Shown: positions 1-8,772, counted from the first letter of the stretch. The stretch: DNA of 64,000 nucleotides from Actinomadura rifamycini DSM 43936 (GCF_000425065.1 NZ_KE384300.1:38559-102558), one strand, 5' to 3'. The notes: generated by a model not told the origin, from the letters alone. Numbers and translations: made by a program.

Positions 1-121
1 GGGGGAGGGGCGGTCGGCTCCGGAGGTGCGGCTGGGAAAGGGGGCCCGGTTGTTTCTGGGGGGCATGGCGCGCATCGTATGGGAGCACGCGGCGGTCTCG
101 GCCGCTGGGGTCAGTGGGCGC
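1..121. other. Window edge, no supported gene
   Basis: This is the stretch before the stop codon of the methyltransferase gene. It is G-rich and I see no convincing start, ribosome binding site or conserved protein in it. It probably holds the downstream flank of a gene lying outside the window. Confidence 0.4.
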
Positions 122-778
122 TTACTGCGGGTCCGGGGCGTAGTAAGAGTCGACGGCGGGCTGACCGGTGTAGTTCGGGCCGGCCCGGTCGTCGGCGCCC
201 AGGTACCGGTACGGGAGGGTCGCCTCGCGGCGGCCGCGCAGCGTGATGCGGCGGCGGCGGGCGTCGTGGCCGAAACCGGCCCGGCGGAGCGCGGCCGCCA
301 GCGGGCGCCCGGCGGGGGAGCCGTCGGCGAGCCGCACCGAGCGCGAGTCGAAGTCGGCGACCAGCAGGCCGCCCTCCGTCAGCCAGGACGCGGCGCGCGC
401 GAGCAGCCCGAGCTTGTCGCCGACGTAGTGCAGCCCGTGGACGCACGTGATCAGGTCGGCGGGGGCGTCCGGCTCCCACGCGGTCACGGAGGCCACGACG
501 AACCGGACGTTCGGCGGCGGCACCCCGGGCAGGAAGTGGCCGACGAGGTCGACGCCCGTGATCTCGACGTCCGGGGAACGTCCGGCGGCGTCGACCAGGG
601 CGCGGCCCGTGCCGCAGCACAGGTCGAGCCAGCGGCCGGTCCCGTGCCGGGCGGCCTCGGCGAGGGGATCGACCCCGAGTTCGCGGCGGTAGGCGGCGAG
701 GGTCCGTCCGCGGTTCATGGCGTTGTTCGCCACGACCGGGGACGCCTCGAGTGCGGCGTCGTCGAGGCGGCGCGTCAT
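122..778 (-). CDS. Class I SAM-dependent methyltransferase
   Basis: A 218-residue protein with a class I methyltransferase Rossmann fold. Motif I is LDLCCGTGRAL at about residues 51-61, the acidic ribose-binding residue is Asp77 in TGVDL, and the motif IV-like LITCVHGLHYVGD follows at 109-121. A later strand reads GGLLVADFDS. The substrate cannot be told from the sequence. The ATG at 778 follows a GATGAT hexamer by 6 nt, so the message may be leaderless. A longer reading frame upstream is antisense to the TrmB gene and was not used. It is divergent from the TrmB-type regulator at 854, which is a candidate controller. Confidence 0.85.
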   Translation of the reverse strand: MTRRLDDAALEASPVVANNAMNRGRTLAAYRRELGVDPLAEAARHGTGRWLDLCCGTGRALVDAAGRSPDVEITGVDLVGHFLPGVPPPNVRFVVASVTAWEPDAPADLITCVHGLHYVGDKLGLLARAASWLTEGGLLVADFDSRSVRLADGSPAGRPLAAALRRAGFGHDARRRRITLRGRREATLPYRYLGADDRAGPNYTGQPAVDSYYAPDPQ

Positions 779-853
779 GCCCCGATCATCGCAGCACGGG
801 CGGGCGCGCCGTACGGCCCCGCCGCGGCGGGCCGGGCGCGTAGCATGACGGCG

Positions 854-1678
854 GTGAGCACGCGGGACGTCCTGGAGCACCTCCGGCGGCTGGGCATGTC
901 GGGGTACGAGGCCAAGGCGTACGTGGCGCTCGTCGCGGCGGGCCGGCCGGTCAACGGGTACGAGGTCGCCAAGCGGTCGGGGGTCCCGCGCAGCACCGTG
1001 TACGAGACGCTGGGCAAGCTCGTGGCGCGCGGCGCCGCGTACGAGGTGCGCGGCTCGTCCGACGCCACCGAGTACCTGCCGCTGCCGCCCGAGTCGCTGC
1101 TGGACCGGATGCGCCGCGAGTTCGACGGCTCCGTCGCGGCGCTGCGGACGGCGCTGCCCGCGGTCGCCGCCGCGCCGGAGGCGCCGCCGATCCACGGGCT
1201 CAAGGACGCCGAGGCGATGCTCGACCGGGCCGGGGACGTCGTCGCGGCGGCCCGCCGCGACCTGTTCGTGTCGATCTGGCCGGAGGAGATGCGGCGGCTG
1301 CGGGGCCCGGTCGAGGAGGCCGCGGGACGGGGCGTGGACGTGTCGGTCGTCGCGTTCGGCGACGACGCCGGGCCCGGCGCGGACGCGGGCGCGCGCGTCC
1401 ACCGGCACCGGTACTCCGCGCCCGAGGCCGTCCTGGAGGACCTCGGCTACCGGCTGATCGTGGTGGTCGGCGACCGGCGCGAGGCCGTGGTCGGCGGCTT
1501 CGCCGAGAGCGCGGCGTGGGGCATCTACACCGCGGACCCGGCGGTCGCGCTGATGGCGGCCGAGTACGTCCGCCAGGACATCGCCCTGCAGATCCTCGCC
1601 GACCGGGTCGGCGCCGCCGAGCTGGACCGGCTGTTCGCCACCGACCCCGACCTGCTCCGCCTCCTCGGCCGCAGGTGA
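854..1678 (+). CDS. TrmB-family transcriptional regulator
   Basis: A 274-residue regulator. The N-terminal winged helix (about residues 5-70) contains MSGYEAKAYVALVAAG and the recognition-helix region GVPRSTVYETLGKL, typical of TrmB proteins. The C-terminal half (RDLFVSIWPEEMRRL, then VVVGDRREAVVGGF) looks like the PLD-like effector domain of the family. I chose GTG 854 because a TAGCAT -10 hexamer at 841-846 lies exactly 7 nt upstream, which suits a leaderless message; the ATG at 845 lies inside that hexamer. TrmB proteins usually bind sugars or related ligands. Here the natural target is the divergent methyltransferase, by position only. Confidence 0.85.
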   Translation: MSTRDVLEHLRRLGMSGYEAKAYVALVAAGRPVNGYEVAKRSGVPRSTVYETLGKLVARGAAYEVRGSSDATEYLPLPPESLLDRMRREFDGSVAALRTALPAVAAAPEAPPIHGLKDAEAMLDRAGDVVAAARRDLFVSIWPEEMRRLRGPVEEAAGRGVDVSVVAFGDDAGPGADAGARVHRHRYSAPEAVLEDLGYRLIVVVGDRREAVVGGFAESAAWGIYTADPAVALMAAEYVRQDIALQILADRVGAAELDRLFATDPDLLRLLGRR

Positions 1679-1685
1679 GCGCGGG

Positions 1686-3302
1686 TCACGGCCGCTCCCG
1701 GCGGACGGAGCCGAGCGCGAGCAGCGCCACGTGCAGCGACACGCACGACTCGACGTCGTCGAGGTCGGCGCCCAGCACGCGCCCGATGCGGCGCAGGCGC
1801 TCGTAGAGGGCGGGGCGCGACAGGTGGGCGCGCTGCGCCGCCTCGGCCTTGTTGCGGCCGCACTCCAGGTACAGCTCCAGGACGCGGGCGAGGTCGGTGC
1901 CGTGCGCGGCGTCGTGCCGCAGCAGCGGGCCGAGCTCCCGCTCGACGAACGTCTGCACGCGGGCGTCGTCCCGCAGGAGGTGCAGCAGGCCGCGCAGCCG
2001 CAGGTCGGGCAGCCGGTAGAAGGGGCGGTCGCCGGGGCCGCGGGCGGCGACGTCGGCGACCTGCTCGGCCTCCAGGAACGAGCGGCGCACGTCGCGGACC
2101 GTCTCGACGACGGAGCCGGCGGCGAGCACCCCGTCGTGCACCGACTGCCGGCGCAGCAGCGCGGCGATCTCGGTGAGCGCGGTCTCGGCGCCGGTGCGGG
2201 CGGGCAGCGACGCGAGCACGCCGACCCGCGCGTCCGGCCCGCCCTCGTCCAGCACGCCGACGAGCGCGGCGACCCGCGCCCGCCGGCAGGCGGCGGCGGT
2301 GGTCTCGGCGAGCTGGGAGAGCTCCCCGCCCGGCGCCGCCCCCGCGGCGCCCCGGTACCGCAGCACCGCGCCGAACAGCCGCCGCCCGGTCAGCGGGACC
2401 CCGAGCGCCCGGGCGCGCGCCGCGGCCTCCTGCGGATCGGAGTGGGCGTGCGCGATGATGCGGGCGAGGAGCGTCCCGTGCGCCTGCCGCTCGAGGCTCT
2501 CGGCGTGCCGGTCGAGCAGCCGGCCGAGCGCGAGCGTGGTCGCGGCCCGCTCGACCAGGACGGTCTCGCGCGGCGTCGGCGGCGACCCGAGGACGATGAT
2601 CAGCCGTCCCCAGTCCTCGCCGCGGGCGCCCACCGCGGTCGCCAGCCAGCCGGACGTCGCGTCGTAGCCGGTGCGGCCGCCGGGCCGGACGGCCCGGGAC
2701 CGCGCCTCCCACGCCGCCAGCACCTCCGCCGGGTCGGCGCCGCCCGCGTCGGCGGCCAGCACCCGGTGCGACAGGTTCTCCAGGACGACCGGGTGCCCGG
2801 CGAGCGCGGCGACCCGCCGGACGACCTCGTCGGTGGAGGCGCCCTCGACCGACAGCCGGGTGAAGATCTCGTGCAGCCGCTCCGACTCCCGCAGCTCCGC
2901 GAACTGCTCCTGGACGATCCGCGCGTGCACGGCCTCGGTGATGTCGACGAACACCGGCTCGTGCTCGAGCACGACCACCGGGAGTCCGTGCCGCTCGGCG
3001 GCGTCGATCAGCGGGCCGGGCAGCGCGGTGGCGTACCGGCGGCCCAGCTCGATCATCAGCCCGCACACCCCGACCTCGGCGAGGTCGGCGATGTAGGCGC
3101 GCAGCCGGTCCGGGTCGTCGGGCAGCGCGATGCCGGTGGTGAGGACGAGCTCGCCGCCGCGCAGCAGGGGCGCGATGTCGGTGACCTCGGCGACGTGGAC
3201 CCAGCGGACGCGGCCGCCGGTGCGGTCGGCGCCCGCGACGACGCGCGGCCGGCAGCGGCGGACCGCGTCGAGCCGGAGCACGTCGTCGACCGTGGGCAGC
3301 AT
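1686..3302 (-). CDS. PucR-family transcriptional regulator
   Basis: A 538-residue protein with the PucR layout. The N-terminal domain (about residues 1-125) begins LPTVDDVLRLDAVRR and contains LLRGGELVLTTGIAL. A GGDEF-like middle follows, and a C-terminal helix-turn-helix (about 480-530) reads LECGRNKAEAAQRAHLSRPALYERL. Members control catabolism of purines, amino acids or other nitrogen compounds, often by activation. I start at ATG 3302 rather than 3323 because the minus strand has TAGCAT followed by 7 nt and then this ATG, a leaderless arrangement. No metabolic operon is adjacent, so the target is unknown. It converges on the TrmB gene with a 7-nt gap. Confidence 0.9.
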   Translation of the reverse strand: MLPTVDDVLRLDAVRRCRPRVVAGADRTGGRVRWVHVAEVTDIAPLLRGGELVLTTGIALPDDPDRLRAYIADLAEVGVCGLMIELGRRYATALPGPLIDAAERHGLPVVVLEHEPVFVDITEAVHARIVQEQFAELRESERLHEIFTRLSVEGASTDEVVRRVAALAGHPVVLENLSHRVLAADAGGADPAEVLAAWEARSRAVRPGGRTGYDATSGWLATAVGARGEDWGRLIIVLGSPPTPRETVLVERAATTLALGRLLDRHAESLERQAHGTLLARIIAHAHSDPQEAAARARALGVPLTGRRLFGAVLRYRGAAGAAPGGELSQLAETTAAACRRARVAALVGVLDEGGPDARVGVLASLPARTGAETALTEIAALLRRQSVHDGVLAAGSVVETVRDVRRSFLEAEQVADVAARGPGDRPFYRLPDLRLRGLLHLLRDDARVQTFVERELGPLLRHDAAHGTDLARVLELYLECGRNKAEAAQRAHLSRPALYERLRRIGRVLGADLDDVESCVSLHVALLALGSVRRERP

Positions 3303-3440
3303 CACGCCGATGCTACCGGGCACAGTGTCAAGGACGCCGTTCGCCGCGTTACAGGCTGCCGGTGCCGGCGGGCCGCCCCCGGCCGCGTTTGCGTGGCCTT
3401 CTTACGGACCCGGCACGGCCGCGAATAATAGCAACTTCCA

Positions 3441-3469
3441 TTGACTCGTTCTGTGCGCGGCGACACAAT
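3441..3469 (+). promoter_or_regulatory. Strong vegetative-type promoter with short leader ORF
   Basis: TTGACT at 3441-3446, a 17-bp spacer and CACAAT at 3464-3469 form a near-consensus promoter in an AT-richer patch between the PucR gene and the small protein at 3556. Transcription should start near 3476. The resulting leader of about 80 nt holds a 9-codon ORF (ATG 3498 to TGA 3527, MKVRARWRP). That ORF may be a leader peptide or chance. Confidence 0.55.
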
Positions 3470-3555
3470 CTGACTGTCTCAATTAAATGAGGCGAAAATG
3501 AAAGTCAGGGCCCGGTGGCGACCGTGACCGCGGGGCCGGCGCAGGGAGCCGCGCA

Positions 3556-3900
3556 ATGACCGCAGACGACCATGCCGCAGAGGTCGACGCGCTCGGACGG
3601 CGTTTTCCGGGCTGGACGTTCTGGTTCGGCCCGTTCACCCGCCGCTGGTGGGCGCTGCCGCCCCGCGAGCTGGACGTCGGCGACTTCCTGGAGGCCGACA
3701 CCCCGCAGGCCCTCATCGCGCGGATCGAGGCGATCCGGCGGACCCCGCCCTCCGGCGCGCGGGGTCACCGGCCGCCCCTCCCCGACGACACCCGGCGGGA
3801 CGCGCGGCGTCCCTCGAACCTCCTCCGGCTCGAGGGCGTCACACCGTCGCCGTTCCGCCGGGCGCCGGCGATCGCGTGGCCGGGCGGCTCCGCAGGATGA
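3556..3900 (+). CDS. Small WW-motif hypothetical protein
   Basis: A 114-residue protein of unknown function. The core (about residues 8-62) reads RRFPGWTFWFGPFTRRWWALPP, then LEADTPQALIARIEAI. The remaining 50 residues are Arg/Pro-rich and look disordered. The core is clearly related to the 74-residue protein encoded at 40523-40747 (FPGVRVWYGEATGSWWAM, then LEAETPQRLRDAI), so this is a two-member family in the window. It has its own near-consensus promoter. A GGGAG ribosome binding site precedes the ATG. Confidence 0.65.
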   Translation: MTADDHAAEVDALGRRFPGWTFWFGPFTRRWWALPPRELDVGDFLEADTPQALIARIEAIRRTPPSGARGHRPPLPDDTRRDARRPSNLLRLEGVTPSPFRRAPAIAWPGGSAG

Positions 3901-4391
3901 CCGCTGTTCCCCGACCCGCCGCGCCCGCCGGTGCCGTCACGGCCCCGGGCAGGACGGTGTCCGCGCCGCAGCCCCCGCCGGAGAACTCCGTGTGCGGCGC
4001 GGACGCCGGCACCCGCCGTCCCCCGGGGCCGTGGCGGGTCCCGCGCCACCCGGGTGAAGGGCCGGAAACAGTGGCGGTAAATGGCGGTGAATGGTCGCCG
4101 CCGGCCGTGGCGGATCGGGTTCCGCCCCGGCGGACGCATTAGGCGCCGCCCCGCCGCTCGTGTTGCGCGTTGTTCCGGCCCATCCGAAATCCGGACGTCG
4201 GTTCGGGCGACGAACGGGCGGCGGTTCTTTCGCCGGGCGTCGTCCGTCCGAGGAAAAGGGCGGACGGTCCCGCGGCGCGCGCCCGGCCCCGCGCGGTCCC
4301 GCCGCCGCCCCGCCGCGAAGGCGCTACGCTGCGCCGACGGGGACGTTCGCGAATCCGGGGGAGCGGACCCGCGAGGCGAGCTGGGAGCGAC
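3901..4391. other. Long intergenic region upstream of lipoprotein gene
   Basis: About 490 nt without a supported gene. Visible features are a 7-bp dyad CCGTCCG / CGGACGG at 4244-4267 with a 10-nt spacer, and a TACGCT hexamer at 4325-4330. The hexamer would start transcription near 4337 and give a leader of about 55 nt for the lipoprotein gene. The dyad lies at about -80 to -95 relative to that start and could be an activator site. Reading frames here show no recognisable protein. Confidence 0.45.
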
Positions 4392-5675
4392 ATGCGGCTG
4401 ACGGGCACGCGCCCGACGAACACGCGCCTGCTGGACGGGGTGCGCGCCAAGGTGCTGGCGGCCCTGGGGGCGTCCGCGGTGCTGGCCGCGGCGGGACTCG
4501 TCGCGTGCAGCGGCGGCGAGGACGACCGGGAGCCGGTCGGCGTCGCGAAGGCGGCGAGCACGCTCGGCCCCGGCGAGGGCGTCCTCAACCTCGTGACGCT
4601 GCCGGGCTACATCGAGAACGGCGGCACCGACCCGCGCGTCGACTGGGTCACCCCGTTCGAGGAGCGCACCGGCTGCAAGATCGGCTGGAAGGTCGCGACG
4701 ACCCCGCGCGAGATGGCCGACCTGATGCGCGACGAGGGCCGGCACTACGACGGCGTCGCCGCGCCGCCCGAGGTCGCCGGGCGGCTCATCGCCGACGACC
4801 AGGTCGTCCCGGTGAACACCGACCTCGTGGACGGCTACAAGAAGCTCGAGCCGACGCTGCGCGGCCTGCTCGAACGGGACGGCGAGTACTTCGGCGTCCC
4901 GTACGTGTGGGGCTCGAACCTGCTGGTCCACGACTCGCGGTCGGTGCCGCAGCCGTCGAGCTGGGCCGCGCTGTTCGACCCCGACCGGGCCCGCGGCCGC
5001 TCGGGCGGGCTCGTCATGCGCGACAGCCCGCTGTCGATCGCCGAGGCCGCGCTGTACCTCAAGGGCGCCGAGCCCGGCCTCGGCGTCGAGGACCCGTACT
5101 CGCTGACGCCCGAGCAGCTCGCCGCCGCCGGGCGCGTCCTGAAGGAGCAGCGCCCGCACGTCGCCGAGTACTGGGAGCTGCCCGCCGACGCCGTCAGCGC
5201 GTTCGCGGCGGGCGGCGCTGTCCTGGGGCAGGCGTGGCCGTACCACGTGGACGTGCTGAACCGGGCGTCGCAGCCGGTGCGGGGCGCCGTCCCGGCGGAG
5301 GGCGTGACCGGCTGGCTGGACGCTTGGATGATCAGCTCCCGGGCGCAGCACCCGAACTGCATGTACCAGTGGCTGCAGTGGACGGCGTCCGCGGACGTCC
5401 AGCAGCAGGTGGCCGAGTGGACGGGCGTGGCGCCCGCCAACCCGCAGGCGTGCTCGGGCGACCGGCTCCGGCCGGGCTTCTGCAGCGCGTACCGCGTCGG
5501 CGACCGCGAGTACCTGGAGGACGTGATCTTCGCGCACACCCCGCGCGAGGACTGCGGCCGCGAGCCGGGCGCGGACGCCGGGGACGCCGGGGACGCCGAG
5601 GCGGGTTCGGGCGAGGACCGGTGCACGAGCTACGCGGAGTGGACGCGCACCTGGATCGAGTCGACGAAGCTGTAG
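4392..5675 (+). CDS. PotD-like ABC substrate-binding lipoprotein
   Basis: A 427-residue secreted lipoprotein. The N-terminus has a basic stretch, a hydrophobic core and the lipobox LVAC at about residues 36-39. The mature part resembles spermidine/putrescine-type binding proteins (type II fold): LNLVTLPGYIENGG, FEERTGCKIGWK, YDGVAAPPEVAGRLI, VPYVWGSNLL and the late GVTGWLDAWMISS. The ATG at 4392 has a GGGAG site upstream. No permease or ATPase gene is adjacent, so the protein is an orphan that either works with a distant transporter or has another sensing role. The C-terminal tail carries an Asp/Gly/Ala-rich segment and several cysteines. The ligand is unknown; polyamine is only the family default. 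Confidence 0.8.
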   Translation: MRLTGTRPTNTRLLDGVRAKVLAALGASAVLAAAGLVACSGGEDDREPVGVAKAASTLGPGEGVLNLVTLPGYIENGGTDPRVDWVTPFEERTGCKIGWKVATTPREMADLMRDEGRHYDGVAAPPEVAGRLIADDQVVPVNTDLVDGYKKLEPTLRGLLERDGEYFGVPYVWGSNLLVHDSRSVPQPSSWAALFDPDRARGRSGGLVMRDSPLSIAEAALYLKGAEPGLGVEDPYSLTPEQLAAAGRVLKEQRPHVAEYWELPADAVSAFAAGGAVLGQAWPYHVDVLNRASQPVRGAVPAEGVTGWLDAWMISSRAQHPNCMYQWLQWTASADVQQQVAEWTGVAPANPQACSGDRLRPGFCSAYRVGDREYLEDVIFAHTPREDCGREPGADAGDAGDAEAGSGEDRCTSYAEWTRTWIESTKL

Positions 5676-5708
5676 CGGCGGTCCGGTGGGACCGTCAGAG
5701 GTCTCTCC

Positions 5709-5740
5709 GGCGCGCCCGACCGCCCCCAGCCGGGCGCGCC
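5709..5740 (+). terminator. Stem-loop after lipoprotein gene
   Basis: A 10-bp arm GGCGCGCCCG (5709-5718) pairs with CGGGCGCGCC (5731-5740) over a 12-nt loop, 33 nt past the lipoprotein stop. No U-run follows, as is usual for actinobacterial terminators. It also lies 37 nt past the stop of the convergent gene at 5778 and may serve both. Confidence 0.55.
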
Positions 5741-5777
5741 TCTCGGGTGGTCCCGGGCTTCCCCCCGAATGCCCGGG

Positions 5778-6083
5778 TCACCCTTCTCCCTGGAGAGACT
5801 CCATGGCGACGGCGGCGTGCAGAGCCGTCACCGGCGCCGGGTCCGGCTCTCCGACCGGTCCGGCGCCCGTGAAGCGCGGTTCTCGCGGGCCCCGCCGCGG
5901 GCGGGGTACCGGCGGGGCGGGTGCGCAGTCGTCGCACGCGAACACCCCGGTCGAATCCGGCAGGCGGCCGACGCGGACGCGCGGCCGGGGCCATCTCTTG
6001 CCGCAGACGACGCACGCGTCGCCCAGGCGCTGCGCTGTGCTCAGCGGCGCCGGGTCGAACGTCGGGTCACCCGCCTGGCCCAT
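5778..6083 (-). CDS. Small zinc-ribbon-like hypothetical protein
   Basis: A 101-residue protein. The centre carries two CxxC knuckles (CVVCGKRW at about residues 24-31 and CDDC about 20 residues later), which suggests one zinc ion bound by four cysteines. The C-terminal half is Pro/Arg-rich. It is not a WhiB protein: the spacing is a paired CxxC, not the WhiB arrangement. The ATG at 6083 is preceded by GAGGGG at 7-nt spacing, so I prefer it to the longer start at 6113. Function unknown; a nucleic-acid or protein-binding role is the usual guess. Confidence 0.6.
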   Translation of the reverse strand: MGQAGDPTFDPAPLSTAQRLGDACVVCGKRWPRPRVRVGRLPDSTGVFACDDCAPAPPVPRPRRGPREPRFTGAGPVGEPDPAPVTALHAAVAMESLQGEG

Positions 6084-6238
6084 GTCCCATCCCCTCGCGG
6101 GAGTCGGCTTCACGTGACTCCTTTATAGGCCGGGGAGTGTGTTGTCCCAGCTAGCGAAGGTGAAAAGGGCGGCAAAGGCTCCTGTGCCGCCCGCCGGGGG
6201 CGCGGCCGGACGACCGGGCAGAAGATCAGTCCGCCCCA

Positions 6239-6286
6239 TACGGTCGGCGCAGGTCTCCTTTGCCGTGGAATACGTACAAAGGAGAC
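6239..6286 (+). promoter_or_regulatory. Promoter and perfect hairpin over the kinase RBS
   Basis: A TACGGT hexamer at 6239-6244 predicts a transcript start near 6251. Directly after it, GTCTCCTTTG (6253-6262) is the exact reverse complement of CAAAGGAGAC (6277-6286), with a 14-nt loop. The right arm contains the ribosome binding site AAAGGAG and ends at the ATG at 6287. In the mRNA this would be a 5'-terminal 10-bp hairpin hiding the ribosome binding site. As DNA it would be an operator dyad lying across the transcription start. Confidence 0.7.
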
Positions 6287-7369
6287 ATGTCGGTCCGGAA
6301 AGCCGAGGGCCGGGTGCACCGGCCGCGCTCCGCACCGGCGCGTGGGACGGTGGGCGCGCTCGCGGTGACGGGGCCGCCGCTGCTGCTCGGAACGGTCGCG
6401 GCGGCGGTGGTCCTGCACGTCTTCGCGGACGCCCGGTGGAGCGTCCTCGCGCCCGTCCTGGCCGCGCTGCTCGCCGCCGCGCTCGGCCTCGGCGCCCGCG
6501 CCGCCCGGCGCGCGGCCGAGCGCGCGCTGCGCCCGGTGGCGGACGCCGAGGCGCAGATGGCGGAGATCCTCGAGACGGCGGACGCGTCCCGCCGGGTGCG
6601 CGTCCCGCCGACCGGCGACGCCGCCGACCGGCTGGCCGCGCGGATCAACGGCGTGCTCGACCGCCTGGAGCGCTCGGGCCGGCAGCGGCGCGCGTTCATC
6701 GCGGACGCCTCGCACGAGCTGCGCACCCCGCTGACCGGGCTGCGCACCCGCATCGAGCTGGCGCTGGCCGCGCCCGGCGACGCCGACCTCCCCGAGACGC
6801 TGGACGGCGCGCTGCGCGACGTCGAGCGGCTGCACCGCATCGTCGACGACCTCCTCGCGCTGGCCCGCCTGGACGCCGGCGAGGAACCCGCCCGCGAGCC
6901 GGTCGACCTCGGGGCGCTCGTCGAGTCGGAACTCGCCGTCCGCACCGCGCCCGTCCCGCTCAACGCGAAGGTCGAGACCGGGGTGATCGTCGAAGGCAAC
7001 CCGATCCGCCTCGGCCGGCTGCTGGTCAACCTGCTCGCCAACGCCGAGCGGCACGCGGTCGGCCTCATCGAGGTCGAGGTGCGCCGGGACGGCGCGGAGG
7101 CCGTCCTGGAGGTCCGCGACGACGGCCCCGGCATCCCGCCCGCCGACCGCGACCGCGTCTTCGAGCGCTTCACCCGCCTGGACAGCGCCCGCAGCCGCGT
7201 CGACGGCGGCACCGGTCTCGGCCTGGCGGTCGCGCGCGCGACCGCGGTGTCGCACGGCGGCCGCCTCTACGCCGCCGACACCGGGCGGGACACCGGACGC
7301 GAGGCCCGCGGCGCCCGGTTCGTCCTGCGGCTTCCGCTCCTCCAGGGACCGGACGGGCGCGACGGCTGA
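6287..7369 (+). CDS. Orphan sensor histidine kinase
   Basis: A 360-residue kinase with two transmembrane segments (about residues 22-46 and 53-70) joined by only a few residues, so it has no real extracellular sensor. A HAMP-like linker (82-130) and the H-box FIADASHELRTPLT with His143 follow. The N-box is NLLANAERHAVG, and the ATP lid motifs are DDGPGIP and GGTGLGLAVA. The missing extracellular loop suggests sensing of the membrane or of a partner protein. No response regulator gene is adjacent. ATG 6287 sits 2 nt after AAAGGAG, inside a hairpin that may control translation. It is followed 48 nt later by dxr. Confidence 0.9.
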   Translation: MSVRKAEGRVHRPRSAPARGTVGALAVTGPPLLLGTVAAAVVLHVFADARWSVLAPVLAALLAAALGLGARAARRAAERALRPVADAEAQMAEILETADASRRVRVPPTGDAADRLAARINGVLDRLERSGRQRRAFIADASHELRTPLTGLRTRIELALAAPGDADLPETLDGALRDVERLHRIVDDLLALARLDAGEEPAREPVDLGALVESELAVRTAPVPLNAKVETGVIVEGNPIRLGRLLVNLLANAERHAVGLIEVEVRRDGAEAVLEVRDDGPGIPPADRDRVFERFTRLDSARSRVDGGTGLGLAVARATAVSHGGRLYAADTGRDTGREARGARFVLRLPLLQGPDGRDG

Positions 7370-7417
7370 GCACCGGAGACTCGCCATGGGCGGGGCGCGA
7401 TGCGCGAGAATGGCCCC

Positions 7418-8656
7418 GTGATGACTCCCTCTGACGCCGCCGCCGACGCGGCCGCCGCCCGTGACGTCGTCCTGCTCGGCTCCACCGGATCGATCGGCAC
7501 GCAGGCGCTCGACGTGATCCGCCGCAACCCCGGCCGGTTCCGGGTGACGGGCCTGGCCGCCGGCGGCGGCCGGGTCGGCCTGCTCGCCGAGCAGGCGCTG
7601 GAGTTCCGGCCCGAGATCGTCGCCGTCGCCAAGGCGTCCGCCGCCCAGGACCTGCAGCTCGCCTTCTACGCCGAGGCGAAGCGCCGCGGGTACGCCGCCG
7701 GCGAGTACCCCATCCCGAAGATCGTGGCCGGGCCGGACGCGGTCGCCGAGGTCGCCGGGTGGCAGTGCGACGTGGTGCTGAACGGCGTCACGGGCGCGCT
7801 CGGCCTGGCGTCCACGCTGGCCGCGCTGGACGCGGGGCGGACGCTGGCGCTCGCCAACAAGGAGTCGCTCATCATCGGCGGGCCGCTCGTGCGGGGGCGG
7901 GCGCGGCCCGGTCAGATCGTCCCCGTCGACTCCGAGCACTCGGCGCTCGCGCAGTGCCTGCGCGGCGGCGGTCCCGAGGAGGTGCGGCGGCTGGTGCTGA
8001 CGGCGAGCGGCGGACCGTTCCGGGGCCGCACCCGGGACGAGCTCGCGGACGTCACCCCGGAGCAGGCGCTGAACCACCCGACGTGGGACATGGGCCCGGT
8101 CGTCACGATCAACTCGGCGACCCTCGTCAACAAGGGCCTGGAGGTCATCGAAGCCCACCTGCTGTTCGACGTCCCGATGGACCGCATCGAGGTGATGGTG
8201 CACCCGCAGTCGGTGATCCACTCGATGGTGGAGTTCACCGACGGCTCCACGCTCGCGCAGGCGAGCCCGCCCGACATGCGGCTGCCGATCGCGCTCGGGA
8301 TGGACTGGCCCGACCGGGTCCCGGACGCCGCCCCGGGCATCGACTGGACGCGGGCGCACACGTGGGAGCTGTTCCCGCTGGACGACGAGGCGTTCCCGGC
8401 GGTGCGGCTGGCGCGCGGCGCGGGGGAGCGGGGCGGCACCGCCCCCGCCGTCTACAACGCGTCCAACGAGGAGTGCGTGGAGGCGTTCCGCGCGGGCCGG
8501 CTGCCGTTCCTCGGGATCGTCGACACGGTCGCGCGGGTCCTGGACGAGCACGACTCGGGCTCCGCCGGGTCGGCGGCGGACCTGACGGTCGACGACGTCC
8601 TCGCCGCCGACGCGTGGGCGCGGGCCCGCACCCGCGAAGTGATCGGCCTCCCCTGA
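7418..8656 (+). CDS. dxr: 1-deoxy-D-xylulose 5-phosphate reductoisomerase
   Basis: A 412-residue enzyme of the MEP isoprenoid pathway, converting DXP to MEP with NADPH and a divalent metal. Diagnostic motifs are the NADPH loop LLGSTGSIGTQ near the N-terminus, LALANKESLIIGG, VPVDSEHSALAQCL, LTASGGPFRG, LNHPTWDMG and VHPQSVIHSMVEF. Length is close to normal. I chose GTG 7418 because a GAGAAT hexamer at 7406-7411 lies 6 nt upstream, pointing to a leaderless message; ATG 7421 or 7400 are alternatives. It heads the conserved dxr, rip1, ispG order. Confidence 0.97.
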   Translation: MMTPSDAAADAAAARDVVLLGSTGSIGTQALDVIRRNPGRFRVTGLAAGGGRVGLLAEQALEFRPEIVAVAKASAAQDLQLAFYAEAKRRGYAAGEYPIPKIVAGPDAVAEVAGWQCDVVLNGVTGALGLASTLAALDAGRTLALANKESLIIGGPLVRGRARPGQIVPVDSEHSALAQCLRGGGPEEVRRLVLTASGGPFRGRTRDELADVTPEQALNHPTWDMGPVVTINSATLVNKGLEVIEAHLLFDVPMDRIEVMVHPQSVIHSMVEFTDGSTLAQASPPDMRLPIALGMDWPDRVPDAAPGIDWTRAHTWELFPLDDEAFPAVRLARGAGERGGTAPAVYNASNEECVEAFRAGRLPFLGIVDTVARVLDEHDSGSAGSAADLTVDDVLAADAWARARTREVIGLP

Positions 8657-8772
8657 CCCGTCCCGCGCGGCGGACGGCCGCCGGGCGGGGCCGGGTGTGG
8701 GCGGTCGCCCCTCGGGAACCACGCGCCTAGGCACCCGGGGCCCGCCCGGGACGGACCCCCGAGGGGGCTGGG

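Noticed and set aside
26..853. Long frame reading through the methyltransferase locus into the TrmB gene
   Set aside because: The first 270 or so codons are Arg/Gly/Ala/Val-rich and lie antisense to a clear methyltransferase. Only the part from 854 looks like protein.
1525..3428. Several 500-residue frames overlapping the PucR gene on both strands
   Set aside because: They are GC-driven shadows rich in Arg, Gly and Ala, without any family motif. The PucR frame explains the region.
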